From NCBI GenBank assembly GCA_963575745.1, contig CAUYUJ010018874.1:1-64000 (forward strand): a stretch of DNA of 64,000 bases. Reading direction: 5' to 3'. The position numbers and the translations under genes were made by a program. This DNA comes from Prorocentrum cordatum (Eukaryota; Sar; Dinophyceae; Prorocentrales; Prorocentraceae). The notes beneath the pieces are model-generated. The model had not been told where the DNA came from. It was given only the letters and a program-made list of their open reading frames with translations, and made no database searches. Each line of letters opens with the position of its first letter. Positions within the stretch are counted from its first letter, which is position 1. Shown one piece after another: positions 53,578-63,275 of the stretch.

Positions 53578-54540
53578 GCTTAGCAGTCAGATGCCATTGA
53601 TGATACGCAGCTTGAGTCGCAGTTTGCCTGGCGGAGCCGCGTAGTCAGACTTTCTGTTTGCGCGCATGCAGCTGCGCGTCTGCGGATCCCCGCAGGGCCC
53701 ACGCACAAAACACAGGGGCCTACCAGGTCAAGATAGGCATACCAGGGGCCTCGCACGAAACAAACAAGGGTCAATTCAAGAGCCCAGAGTCGGGCCCACA
53801 TCGGACTTCTCACGGCACTTCAGAGATCTGAATGAGTTCCCACCACCTTCTGCTTCGCAAGGGTCTAACACTTCGATCGTCTTCGGGGTAACGGGGAAGT
53901 TTGTTGCATTCTTAGGTCAAGTGATCCCGTTATTGTGTATATATGTTGGTTTGCCCTTCAGTGCCGAGCAACCCTTTACGACGAGCGCGCTCAATGACAA
54001 TATTTAGTTATATGGCCGCGTCTGCCTGCCCCCTGCTCATGGCTATCGCCATCCTATCCTCAACGGCGCTCTAGGGTAGTCTTCTTTGGGCTGGTCTCCT
54101 GTGGGGGCGTGATGGCATGATTCCAGCGTGCTATTTGTGGTTTCCGTCGGGCGCAAATAGACCGCCTGATGTTTTGTTGGTTGAAGCGTAATTCTTAATT
54201 CAGATAGATTGGATTTCTTGGTTTTCCTGGTTTATGTTTTTTGATATTCTTGGTATTTTAGTTTTTGTTTTCGTTGTTTCTTGGCGGGGTATTTTGGGAA
54301 ATCTTGGTTTGGGCTGTCTATTTGAGCTCTGTGGAAGCCATCAATCAATCATTCTTCGTAGACCTAGAGAGCAAGCTTTTCGGGCCTTCATGAGTTGAAG
54401 CGATTTGCTCGCGACCACTTTTTTGGGGGGGGTGAAGGTGATGAGGATGGCAAGCTGCGACTGGCCGTTCCGAGTTAGGGGCGTCCCGCGCGCCATTCTA
54501 TCGCACTCGTGGCCGTGCGCGCAGCTACGGCACGGATCAG
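53578..54540 (+). other. Mostly non-coding stretch
   Basis: A weak open frame at 53666-54007 has a hydrophobic segment (GKFVAFLGQVIPLLCIYVGL). 54180-54340 is T-rich and UTR-like or intron-like. No firm gene. Confidence 0.35.
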
Positions 54541-54717
54541 AATCAAAACGAGCTTCTTCATCCTCCGTTTTCCTCCTCCTCCTTCTCCTCCTCTTCATCC
54601 TCCTCCTCGTCCTCCTCCTCCTCCTCTTCCTCCTGCTCCTCCTCCTCTTCCTCCTGCTCCTCCTCCTTCTCCTGTCTCCCCCCCCTCTCCCCCTCCTGTT
54701 TTCTCATTCGCCCCCCC

Positions 54718-54786
<69 letters not shown>
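54541..54786. repeat. CTCCTC tract and a ~68-bp C homopolymer
   Basis: Pyrimidine-only DNA followed by an unbroken C run at about 54719-54786. Confidence 0.95.
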
Positions 54787-54828
54787 AGTTTCTCATGAGG
54801 GCGTGCAGCGAAAAAGAGCAGCAGCCAT

Positions 54829-55140
54829 TCACGAGTCGCTGCGCTTCCAGGATCGGCCCACCTTGTTCCACTTGCCGAGGTCCTGCCTCTGATCGGTCGC
54901 CCATTCCATCGCCGTGTCGAACGCGGCTTTGCACGCAAGCAAGAACCCCTCGTCGCTGGGCGCCAGGGGGCAGTCCAGTCCGAAGGTGGGGTTGCCTACG
55001 TTCTTCAGCCTCGCGAGCAGGGAGTGCCGCGTGTGGGTCCCGCCATGCTCGCCCATGCGCGGCTCGTACCTGATCGTCAAGGTTCCGTCCTTGTAATACA
55101 GGTTGGCTGCCAAGTCCACAAGGTGGTCTTGCCTCTCCAG
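54829..55140 (-). CDS. Exon-like segment, unrecognised product
   Basis: The minus strand reads LVDLAANLYYKDGTLTIRYE, MGEHGGTHTRHSLLARLKNV, GLDCPLAPSDEGFLLACKAA and AMEWATDQRQDLGKWNKVG. It is balanced and hydrophilic, unlike the surrounding low-complexity DNA. The frame continues upstream through DETAALERQDH without a Met, so this is part of a larger coding region or an exon. No family recognised. Confidence 0.45.
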   Translation of the reverse strand: MERQDHLVDLAANLYYKDGTLTIRYEPRMGEHGGTHTRHSLLARLKNVGNPTFGLDCPLAPSDEGFLLACKAAFDTAMEWATDQRQDLGKWNKVGRSWKRSDS

Positions 55141-55374
55141 CGCTGCTGTCTCGTCAGGGCCCTTGCAGGCCGACGCTCATCAAACAAAACATTGAGGATG
55201 ACATGTTAGGGGGGCCGGCCCAATGCCCCAAACGCCCTTTCCCCGCGGTCTTGGGTTTCTGGCACGTCGTCGCCCTCAGCGCCAACCGCGGGGGCGCCGC
55301 CCGCCACCCCCGCCTCGGGTTCTGACTTGGGCGCCACGGGCGCGGAGGCGATCTCGCCCGAAGAGTAAGGGCGG

Positions 55375-56106
55375 GTGAATGAGGAGCAGGAGCAGGGGGC
55401 GAGGATGAGGAGAAGGAGGAGAAGGAGGAGGGGAAGGAGTAGGAGACCTTCACCCTCCCCCCCCCCCCCCTCCTTCTCCTCATCAGCCAGGTGGCTCGCG
55501 GAGGGCCTAGCCGTCTTGCCCCGCGGCGGGGCGCGGCGGGGCCCGCGCGCGATAGCCCCCAGCGCCGCCCGAGGGGCGGGCGCGACGGCGGCTGCCGACT
55601 GCAGGGGGCGGTCGCGGTCGCCAGCGCGGCATCGGCCCCTGCGCCGACTGCGATCGCAGGCGCGAGGGCGGCTGCAGCGCCAGCGCGACGTCGAGCGCCT
55701 GGCCGCGCACCACGGCAGCGAGCCGCCGATGCATGCCGCTGCTGGCGCGCAGGCAGGGCGCGGGGGCGCTCCTCGCCCAGGCGCCTGCCAGCACTGCGGC
55801 TGCCGCAAGAACGAGGCCTGGTGGTCGCGGTGCTGCCACTGCAGGCAGCCGCTGGTCCTCGTCGGCGACGGCCCGCCTGGCCCTGGTGGCGCTGGCGGCG
55901 GCGGCGCAGCTGGCCACGCGCGCAGGCCGCCGAGCCGAGGCGCTGGAGGCCGAGGCTGCCCGCCCTGGCGTGAGCGCGACGACACTGGCGGCGCCTCTGC
56001 CAGTGCGCGCGAGCCGCCCGCTGGCCGAGGCAAAAGGCCGCCACGCTCGGGCGCCGAGGGGGACCAGCGCGCACGTCCTGGCGCCAGCTGGAGCCGAGGA
56101 CCCTGA
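55375..56106 (+). pseudogene. LINE-B ORF1, N-terminal part with zinc ribbon
   Basis: An open segment with CQHCGCRKNEAWWSRCCHC at about 55792-55850, a CxxC…CxxC arrangement fitting a zinc ribbon. It is preceded and followed by Arg/Gly/Ala-rich low complexity. A frame change near 56050-56100 moves the protein to another frame (EDPEETQLAQLVALLRLSGG), and another near 56205 moves it back. The role is presumed to be binding of element RNA (inference from position). Confidence 0.5.
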
Positions 56107-56211
56107 GGAGACCCAGCTCGCCCAGCTGGTGGCGCTGCTCCGTCTCAGCGGCGGGGGCTCAGAGGTGGCCAAGTACCAGGCGCGGCTCGACGCGATCAGG
56201 ACGCTGCGGCC

Positions 56212-56940
56212 GTGGCGCTCCAGGCCGCACTGCAGCAGCAGCTGGACGAGGCCAAGGGGTGCGTGGCGGAGCGCTCCGAGGCCCTGGCGCGCGCCACCGA
56301 GGCGTACGCGGCGGCGGTGCAGGCGCTGGCGACGTCGGTGGCACTGCAGCCAGCGGCCTCGACCGCGGTGCCGAAGCTCAGCATCTCGGCCGTCCTGGCT
56401 GGCGAGACTGCTTGGGCGCTGGACGACGAGGGCCTCTTCGGCCTGGAGGAGCTGGACGGCTTCGTGGTCGAGGGCAGCGACCGCCAGGAGGCCCAACGTC
56501 GTCGACAAGACTTGCAGGACAAGTTCGGCACCCTGGCGCGCGAGGCCTCCGGCCAGTTCAAGGCGGACGCCCAGAAGCTGGAGGAGCCGCATCGCGCGCA
56601 GCGCGAACGCCTCAAGACCAAGAAGCGCAGGACCGACGGGGCCGAGGACGGCGACCCTGCTGCCGAGCGGGCGGCCGCTGCAGCGCCGGCGGCAGCGCGC
56701 GAGGCTGACGCCCCAGCGGCAGCCGCGGCGCCGCCCGCGGCCGCGGCCTCGGCGACGGCTGCGGCAGCAGCGACGGAGGCCCCAGGCGCCGCCCCCCCTC
56801 CAGTCCCAGACGTTCTGGCGCAGGGGCGGGCACGCTTGGCAGCAGCGGGGAAGGCAGCTGGGGGGCCTCCGCCAGCCAAGGCAGCCCCGCCAGCAGCAGC
56901 AGCCAAGGGCGGCGGGCGCGGCGGCGGGGCGGCAGCGTGA
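56212..56940 (+). pseudogene. LINE-B ORF1, coiled-coil part
   Basis: ALQAALQQQLDEAKGCVAER and SEALARATEAYAAAVQALAT form a likely coiled coil. An acidic stretch (EEPHRAQRERLKTKKRR region, with GLEELDGFVVEGSDRQEAQR before it) and a long Ala/Pro tail follow. It ends in TGA at 56938. Coiled coils before a basic region are common in LINE ORF1 proteins. Confidence 0.55.
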
Positions 56941-57243
56941 GCTCCGCTTTGCCCGCCGCACGAGGCGCGGCCTGCGCCGCCGAGCGCCTGCGCCCGCCGC
57001 GCCCCCAGGCGACCTGCGCGGGCAGCTGGGCGCCTGGCAGGCGAGCTGCCCCTTCAGGGCTGCCAGGGGCCAGGGCCCCGAGCGCAGGCGGGCGCTCGAG
57101 CTGCAGTGGGCCCTAGAGCGGGCCCTGACGACCTTCACGGGGCACTGGGTCGAGGACCCGCAAGTTTTGGATGATGATGAGACGCGCTCCACTGGCGGAG
57201 GCACTGTGTCCTGTATGTCGCTCATTACCTCTCGCATCCTGCG

Positions 57244-57738
57244 ATGGCGCCCCTCGTGCACGAGCGCGCCCAGCAGGACGGCCACGGGAACATGGCCACG
57301 GCGCAGTTGGACATGGCGATCGAGATCTGCAACCAGGTCTTCAGACAGCGGCGATCCTACAGGATGCGCTACTGGCTATGGCTGCGCATGCTGGAGTCGC
57401 GCGACGACCATGAGGAGTGGGTGCGCCAGCTAGCGGAGCACGCTGAAGCCATCACCAGGGAGTCGGAGGACCTGGACAACGGTCGTGGCATCCGCCACGT
57501 TATGAACCACACGGAGCTGGAAGTCTACTCGGGGGAGTGCGAGGCCAGCCCTATCTTCTTCTACGACAGCGAGGCTGTGTCGGTGTTCGGCTACTCAGGG
57601 GAGTGCTACGACGCCAACTGGACCTCACCTACCAGCACGCCTGTCCTCGCGACCTCTGGCACGAGACGCATGCGAGGACGGAGCCGTCGAAGCTCAAGGC
57701 CAGGGGCTAGCCCCACCTATGGCTGGCGCTGCGAGTGA
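57244..57738 (+). pseudogene. LINE-B segment between ORF1 and endonuclease, unrecognised
   Basis: Reads NMATAQLDMAIEICNQVFRQ, RMRYWLWLRMLESRDDHEEW, NHTELEVYSGECEASPIFFY and SVFGYSGECYDANW. It looks like a real folded segment but matches nothing I know. The end becomes Arg/Ser-rich and overlaps the next segment. Confidence 0.45.
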
Positions 57739-58102
57739 GGAGGAACCTAGCGGCTCCATGCGGCGGACAGGGGAGCCCACAGTCGCAGCACCGACGCTCA
57801 AGGAACACGTCGGCGGGGACGAACTCCTTCGGCCAGATGCAACACCTCGCAGCGTGCGGCCCTTTTCTGAGGTTGAGCCACCTCGGGATTCCCGCAGCGC
57901 GCGGCCCTCTTCGGAGGTCGAGCCGCCTCGGGCACGGACTGGGTCAGCATCCCCTCCCCGCAGCGTGCGGCCCTCGTCAGAGGTCGAGCCACCTCGGGGC
58001 ACCCGCAGCGCGAGACCCTCCACGGAGGTCGAGCCGCCTCGGGCACGGACTGGGACATCGGCCCCTAGGGGCAGCTGCGACACGATGATGGTCATGCGGT
58101 GA
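57719..58102 (+). pseudogene. LINE-B linker with a four-copy SARPSSEVEPPR repeat
   Basis: Copies of RSVRPSSEVEPPR / RSARPSTEVEPPR start at 57848, 57893, 57960 and 58004 (spacings 45, 67, 44), giving a two-fold higher-order unit of about 112 bp that includes ARTGSAS/ARTGTSA. It leads straight into the endonuclease. Confidence 0.6.
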
Positions 58103-59197
58103 ACGTCACGGGCTGGGGCTCCTGCCCCGAACAGCTGGAGCGCGGCCACGTCGGCGACGAGGTCCAGGCCATCTTGCTGCAGGAGCACCGCCTCCATGAC
58201 GACCTACGACTGGCAGCGGCGGCGCGTGCAGCCAAGCGAGCGGGCTGGGTGGCCGACCTCATCCCAGCGACCGCCACGGCCGTCGGCGGCGTATCCTCAG
58301 GAGTGGGGATTTTGGCGCGGCCTTGGGTGCGGATGCGACGCGTCGAGTTCAGCGACGACCGCATCTCCATCCGCTGCTCGGCTCGCATGGGCTTCTGGAT
58401 GGCCTCGCTGGGCTCGACAGCGGGCGCCCTCATGGTCTCGGCGTACTTCCACACCAGCCAGGACTTGAGCGATTTCAGCCTGGACATGCTCACCAACCTG
58501 GGCTCAGTCATCAGGGCCATGCATCGCCCCTTTCGTCGTGGGGGCCGACTGGAACATGCTGCCTGACGTGGCGAATGAGGCCCACTTGCTCCCTGCCGTG
58601 GGCGCACGGCTGGCGTGTTCGGGGGAGGCGACCGGCATCGCGGCGACGTCGGCGCGGGAGCTCGACTACTTCTGCGTGGACGCGGACACGCCCGTCCAGA
58701 GCGTCAGCAGGTGCGACTGCTTCGACGTCAGGACGCACCGCGCGGTCCTCTTGCAGCTAGCGCTGCCCAGGCTTAGCGGGCTGGCGACGCGGGTGCACAA
58801 GGCCCGCGCGTTCCTTGCCCAGGCCTTGACTGGGCCTCAGCTGCCTGGACCAGACTGGGCTGACGTTCGTGCCGACCTGGACTCAGTCACCACGCCCGCG
58901 GGCCTCGAGGCCGCCTGTGCGAAGGTCCTGGACAGATATGAGGACGAGATGCTGAGGCACTTCGACCTGGAGGGCACGCGCGAGGCCAGCAGGTACAACG
59001 GCAGGAGCGAGGGCGTGAAGCTGGTCCAGACGCAGCTGGAGCGCCACCGCTCCAGCAGCTGGCAGCCCACTGAGCGGCCAGACCCAGCCGACGCGCACTG
59101 GGGCTGGCTGGCGGACAGGGTGCAGGAGTGGCGGCTGCTGCGGGCTGGGGGGGGGGGGGGCAGGCCGCGCGGGCCCATGCGAGGAGCCTGCAGGTGA
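58099..59197 (+). pseudogene. LINE-B APE-type endonuclease, one frameshift
   Basis: The first frame (58099-58566) has NVTGWGSCPEQL (motif 1), AILLQEHRL (motif 2, catalytic Glu) and SSGVGILARPW (motif 3). The second (from about 58530) gives FVVGADWNMLPD (DxN motif), ARELDYFCVD (the RIDY-type motif) and DVRTHRAVLLQL with the terminal His. The frames join at CCCCTTTCG near 58530, where one extra T explains the shift. The connector after the endonuclease runs to a G homopolymer near 59150. The nuclease would nick target DNA. Confidence 0.8.
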
Positions 59198-59935
59198 AGC
59201 TGCTGCGCTTCAAGCCACCCGTCCCTGGCTGCGACCAGACGGTGTGGCGTACTTGGCGGCGGCTGGCGCGGCACCTGCATCGCCTCCCCGACGTCGCGTG
59301 CGACGAGCTGCTGGCCCTCCTGCGCCATCAGGCGGTGACTGCAGCAGGGAGGGCGTCGCGCAGGCGATATAAGGCCTGGCTCGACTGGACGCGCGACGCC
59401 ACCGCAGCGGATGGCATGCGCAAGGCGTTTCGCTGGATGCGCGAGCCTGCCCCATGGGTGGCGGCGCGATGGTCGCCAGTTGTGGGGCTGCAGGCGGCGC
59501 AGGAGACGGCGGGCGCGGCCATCAGCCCGCGGCGCGCCCTGTGGAGTCAGGGCGAGGGGCTGGAGGCGATCCGCTGGCCCAGGGAGCTTGGCGACGCCCC
59601 CCCTCTGCCGACGTCCGATGAGCTGCGGAAGGTGGGCCACTCCTTCCCGCGCATCACGGGCCTGGGGGGGGCGACGCCTTTCGCCCGCGGCACGTCACCT
59701 TCCTGTCGGACGGCGCGCTGGTGGCCCTGACGGCGGTCTGGCGGCGCATGCTGGCCCTCGATCACGTGCCGAAGGCGCTGGCCGTGCTGCAGATGGCGCT
59801 CATCGCGAAGGCCGAGTCGGGGTTCCGCACCATCGGGCTCTTCGCGGGCTCCCTGAGGCCCTTCACGCGCTGGACACCCCCAAGGCGCCGTCCAGGGGTC
59901 TCTGGCGACGCACGATGCGTTTTAAACTGAGGCCC
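59128..59935 (+). pseudogene. LINE-B connector and truncated RT N-terminus
   Basis: After the frame change at the G run near 59148-59160 the protein continues as VKLLRFKPPVPGCDQTVWRT and RRRYKAWLDWTRDATAADGM. A second change at a G run near 59664 leads to FLSDGALVALTAVWRRMLAL, then LAVLQMALIAKAESGFRTIG and LFAGSLRPFTRW. This matches the first RT motifs (fingers), where the consensus has a Lys and FRPI. Nothing of motifs A to E follows; the frame enters GC-rich repeat and stops near 59933. Confidence 0.65.
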
Positions 59936-60006
59936 CCAAGACGCCCCACGAGGCCTTTAAGATGCCGCCCGAGAGCGCCCCGAGAGGGCAACATCGTTGA
60001 TGTGCC

Positions 60007-60060
<54 letters not shown>

Positions 60061-60207
60061 TATATAAAAAAAAACAAAAAAAATGCATTCTCGCTGTTTC
60101 GTTTCCGGCGCTGAAGCACCGCCCCAAGGGCCCCCCAAACCGCTCCAAAACGGCCCAGGAGGCCCCCAAGAGGGCCCCAAAACGGCTCAAGAGAGCCCCG
60201 AGACGGT
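59925..60207 (+). repeat. GC-rich CCCAAGACGG-type repeat with T50 run
   Basis: Degenerate units such as CCCAAGACGCCCC and GGCCCCAAAACGGC flank a run of 50 T (60008-60057), then ATATATAT, A9, C, A8. From 60083 it carries GCATTCTCGCTGTTTCG then TTCCGGCGCTGAAGCACC, which recurs at 63540. Confidence 0.8.
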
Positions 60208-60228
60208 CCGTAGCCATTTCATCTCAAG
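60207..60228 (+). other. Relict dinoflagellate spliced-leader copy
   Basis: After a T, 12 bases CCGTAGCCATTT match the start of the dinoflagellate spliced leader. Three bases (CAT) differ from TGG, and the last six, CTCAAG, match again: 18 of 21 positions. It starts where the GC-rich repeat stops and lies 53 bases before the ATG of the transporter ORF. Spliced leaders are added to dinoflagellate mRNAs in trans, so a genomic copy next to an intronless ORF marks reinsertion of a cDNA. Confidence 0.8.
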
Positions 60229-60281
60229 GCGTGTCAGCCCGAGGACAGATTCCTTTGCACTGGCACTTGCAAATCGGCAGC

Positions 60282-61547
60282 ATGCGCCGACAGGTATCGA
60301 TTTCCTCAAAGAGTACAGTGCAAGTCGAGCCGGATAGCGATGTAGACGCGGAGAGTTTGGGCGGTGGGAAGGCCGCGTGGAGAAATGGAGCCGCTCGCAC
60401 CATGGCTCTGGCGTTTTTTGTGCTCGGCGCGGGCTTAGAATTGCCGTACCAGGCTCTCATCTTAGCAGTTGATTTCTTCAAGGGTCATTACGGCGGCGGG
60501 ATTGTGTACAGTGTAACCGTAGCTTTCGACCCGACAGCGTTGCTCACCCTGGTCCTCTTGCTGAAGGGCCTCGACGCGTGGCTGTGCTCGCGGCATTTGC
60601 GCTGTGCGGTGTTTTTCGTGTTCGAGGCCTTCCTGCTCATGTGCATCCACGCGTTGCCAAGCTTCAAGCCCATTGCGTTGCCAGCCACGCTCGCTTGCGT
60701 AAGCGTCATCGGTGTAGGCACAGCTCTCCAGCACTTCAGCGTTTTTGGCTTCGCCGCGGAGAGTTACCCTCGTTGCGTCGCTTCACTTTCATCGGGCCTC
60801 AACTTCTCTGGCGTCATAGCATCTCTCATTCGCTTGGCTACAAAATTGCTGGACACAGGGCACTTCGGCCACGACATCGATCTTGGGGGCGCGTACTTCG
60901 GGTTCACTGCAATGTGGTGCTTGGCTTGCGCCGCCATCGTGTTTGGGATCTCGCGCCGCTCTCGCCGCTGCCGTTTACAAGAGGATAGTGATAGTCAAAC
61001 AGATAGTGAAACAACTCAGCAGGGTCAAAGCGTATTGGACATGGTCTGGTGGCACTTCTGGCTGACCGTCGCGTCCCTTACGACGACCTACGCGGCCGTC
61101 CCAGGATTGTGTTCCAGCTTGGAGTCTAGCTTTCAGCACTTGCAGCGCGACGAGTGGTTCTCTGTGTTGTTGGTCTGTGAGTTTACCGTGGCCAACTTCC
61201 TCGGCTCCCTTGGCCCCGCAGTGCCGGGCGGCCTCAGCAGGCCACGGGCTCGGCTCTGGACGCTCGTGAGCCTGCCCGTCCGCGCGATCGGCGTTGGCCT
61301 GCTGGCGGCCCTTGCGAATGCGCGCGCTCGCTGGTCCCTGGACTGGGTCCCCCACCTGCTGCTGAGCTCCTTGGGCTTCTCGAGCGGATACCTCGTGGCG
61401 CAAGCTGCAGAGGGCGCCACGGAGGTCGCGGAGGAGAAGGACCGCAAGCGAGCCGGCGAGCTACTCAGCCTCGCCTTCAACGTGGGCATCGCAGCGGGCA
61501 CCTCATTGGCATTCCTGGGAGAGAAGCTGGGCGCCGTTCCAGCTTGA
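60282..61547 (+). CDS. Equilibrative nucleoside transporter family (SLC29/ENT) protein, intronless
   Basis: 421 residues from ATG (MRRQVSISSKSTVQVEPDSD), first Met after the relict leader, to TGA. After a polar N-terminus of about 35 residues there are about ten or eleven hydrophobic segments. A hydrophilic loop (SRRSRRCRLQEDSDSQTDSE) divides the protein after the sixth, as in ENTs. ENT-like traits are SSGLNFSGVIASLIRL in the first half, PGLCSSLES, EFTVANFLGSLGP and, near the end, SSLGFSSGYLVAQA with KRAGELLSLAFNVGIAAGTS. Members move nucleosides or nucleobases through membranes; substrate and membrane are not readable here. No introns or frame breaks. The length is normal for the family. It is a retrogene by its leader and may be active, as its frame is intact. 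Confidence 0.75.
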   Translation: MRRQVSISSKSTVQVEPDSDVDAESLGGGKAAWRNGAARTMALAFFVLGAGLELPYQALILAVDFFKGHYGGGIVYSVTVAFDPTALLTLVLLLKGLDAWLCSRHLRCAVFFVFEAFLLMCIHALPSFKPIALPATLACVSVIGVGTALQHFSVFGFAAESYPRCVASLSSGLNFSGVIASLIRLATKLLDTGHFGHDIDLGGAYFGFTAMWCLACAAIVFGISRRSRRCRLQEDSDSQTDSETTQQGQSVLDMVWWHFWLTVASLTTTYAAVPGLCSSLESSFQHLQRDEWFSVLLVCEFTVANFLGSLGPAVPGGLSRPRARLWTLVSLPVRAIGVGLLAALANARARWSLDWVPHLLLSSLGFSSGYLVAQAAEGATEVAEEKDRKRAGELLSLAFNVGIAAGTSLAFLGEKLGAVPA

Positions 61548-62285
61548 CTCGCCGCCCGCGCGTCTTTGGCACTTGAGTCTGTTCCGCTTTTCGTTGCCCT
61601 TGGTGGCGCATGTCGGCAAAATGCCGGCACCCGCAACGCGCAGTAGTGAGTTGTGATGTTTTCTCCTAGTCAGTCCCGAACCCTGAATGGCGAATCTGCG
61701 AGCGTCGATGCCGTCCGACCTGCGGCTTTCTCTTTCCCGCCTCTCATGCTCGCCTTCCTCAATCGGCCATTCGCTGCGCCCAGACAATTCCATCGAGGCT
61801 CCTATTTTTCGGCCCTCGGCCTGAGGTCCCCACTTGCGGCGGGCCACGTGTATGATAGCAGGCCAAGGCTGCCCATGGGGGCAGAATTCGGGCGATTGTC
61901 TTGGGTCGGCGCTGGGCCCCCCTGGCGGCGCCTCCGGCGCCGCACCAGCGCGCTCCGTGCGCCGGGCAAGAGGGGGCCGGCGCGGGTCCAAGAAATCTGC
62001 GCGGACCTGTTTTCTATCTCTCTAACGCATGCTATTGCTGTGCTCGTAGGAACAGCGCGGTTCTCGCTGACATGCTGCGGCGTTCTCGGTCATCCATCCT
62101 GTCCAAGCTCAACGGGGTCATGAACCTCGCATGGGCAACAAGGTCATGAACCTCGCATGGGCACAGTCCCCAGCAGGTCCCTCACTGCTGCATGGTGCGA
62201 GTCATCTGGAGGTGATGTCGTCAACGCCAAAAAGCCCCCGTCGTAACAAGCTGATTAGTTATACATATAACGGCGCACCGGGTCC
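61548..62285 (+). other. 3' region of the transporter gene
   Basis: No ORF continues the gene. A 26-bp tandem pair (GTCATGAACCTCGCATGGGC…) lies at 62117-62163. No poly(A) remnant is visible before the GC-rich repeats resume. Confidence 0.5.
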
Positions 62286-63275
62286 GGGCGCCCGGGGCCG
62301 GCGCCGCTACCACAAATGTGGGCCCCGGGGCCCTCGGGGAGCCCCGGGGCCTCACAGAAGGCCGCCGGAAGGCGCCCGGGGAGGCCCCAAGAGGCTCCAG
62401 AACAGACCCGGGACGCCCGAAGGTCGCTCCCAGACGCCCAACATGCCTCCAAGGCGGCTTCAGAAGCCCCCAAGACACCCCAAGCGACCCCCAATAGGGC
62501 CCCAAAGAGAGCCCCAAGGGGCCAAAATAGCCTTATTCCCTTTCGTAAAACGTATGTTTTGAACAGATTGCTTGTTTTCGCTGTCGGTCCGGTCGAGGAC
62601 GCGCCCCAGAGGGCCCCAATACAGTCCCAGAGAGCTCCAGGACGGCCCACGAAGGGCCCAAGACGGCCACAAATGTGGGCCCAAGGGCCCTCGGGGAGCT
62701 CTGGGGCCTCACAGAAGGCCGCCAAAAGGCGCCAAGGAGGCCCCAAGAGGCTCCAGAACAGACCCGGGACGCCCGAAGGTCGCTCCCAGACGCTCAACAT
62801 GGCCTCCAAGGCGGCTTCAGAAACCCCCGAGACACCCCAAGCAACCCCCAATAGGGCCCCAAAGAGACCCCCAAGGGGCTAAAATAGCCCTATTCCTTTT
62901 TTTTTTATTGCTTGTTTTCGCTGTCGGTCCGGTCGAGGACGCGCCCCAGAGGGCCCCAATACAGCCCCAGAGAGTTCCAGGACGGCCCACGAAGGGCCCA
63001 AGACGGCCACAAATGTGGGCCCCGGGGCCCTCGGGGAGCCCCGGGGCTTCACAGATGGCCGCCGGAAGGCGCCCAAGAGGCTCCAGAACAGACCCGGGAC
63101 GCCCGAAGGTCGCTCCCAGACGCCCAACATGGCCTCCAAGGCGGCTTCAGAAGCCCCCAAGACACCCCAAGCGACCCCCAATAGGGCCCCAAAGAGAGCC
63201 CCAAGGGGCCAAAATAGCCCCATTCCCTCAGTAAAACGTTTATTTTTAACATATTGCTTGTTTTTGCTGTCGGTC
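62286..63275 (+). repeat. Three tandem copies of a ~345-bp GC-rich unit
   Basis: CACAAATGTGGGCC recurs at 62311, 62668 and 63009, and CTTGTTTTCGCTGTCGGTCC near 62570, 62912 and 63256. Each unit contains AACAGACCCGGGACGCCCGA and GGCCAAAATAGCC/GGCTAAAATAGCC. Proteins read from it on either strand are compositional artefacts. Confidence 0.9.

Larger units (their letters stand above)
55375..59935 (+). mobile_element. LINE-B: non-LTR retrotransposon lacking its 3' half
   Basis: In plus-strand order: a zinc-ribbon-like segment, a coiled coil, a segment of unknown function, a repeat-bearing linker, an APE-type endonuclease, a connector and the first RT motifs. At least five frame changes break it. 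It stops before RT motif A, and GC-rich repeat plus a T50 run follow. The left boundary is not visible. Confidence 0.75.

Noticed and set aside
55154-57285. Long minus-strand frames over LINE-B (306 and 592 codons)
   Set aside because: Arg/Ala/Pro-rich antisense shadows of a GC-rich coding region. The plus strand carries the recognisable motifs.
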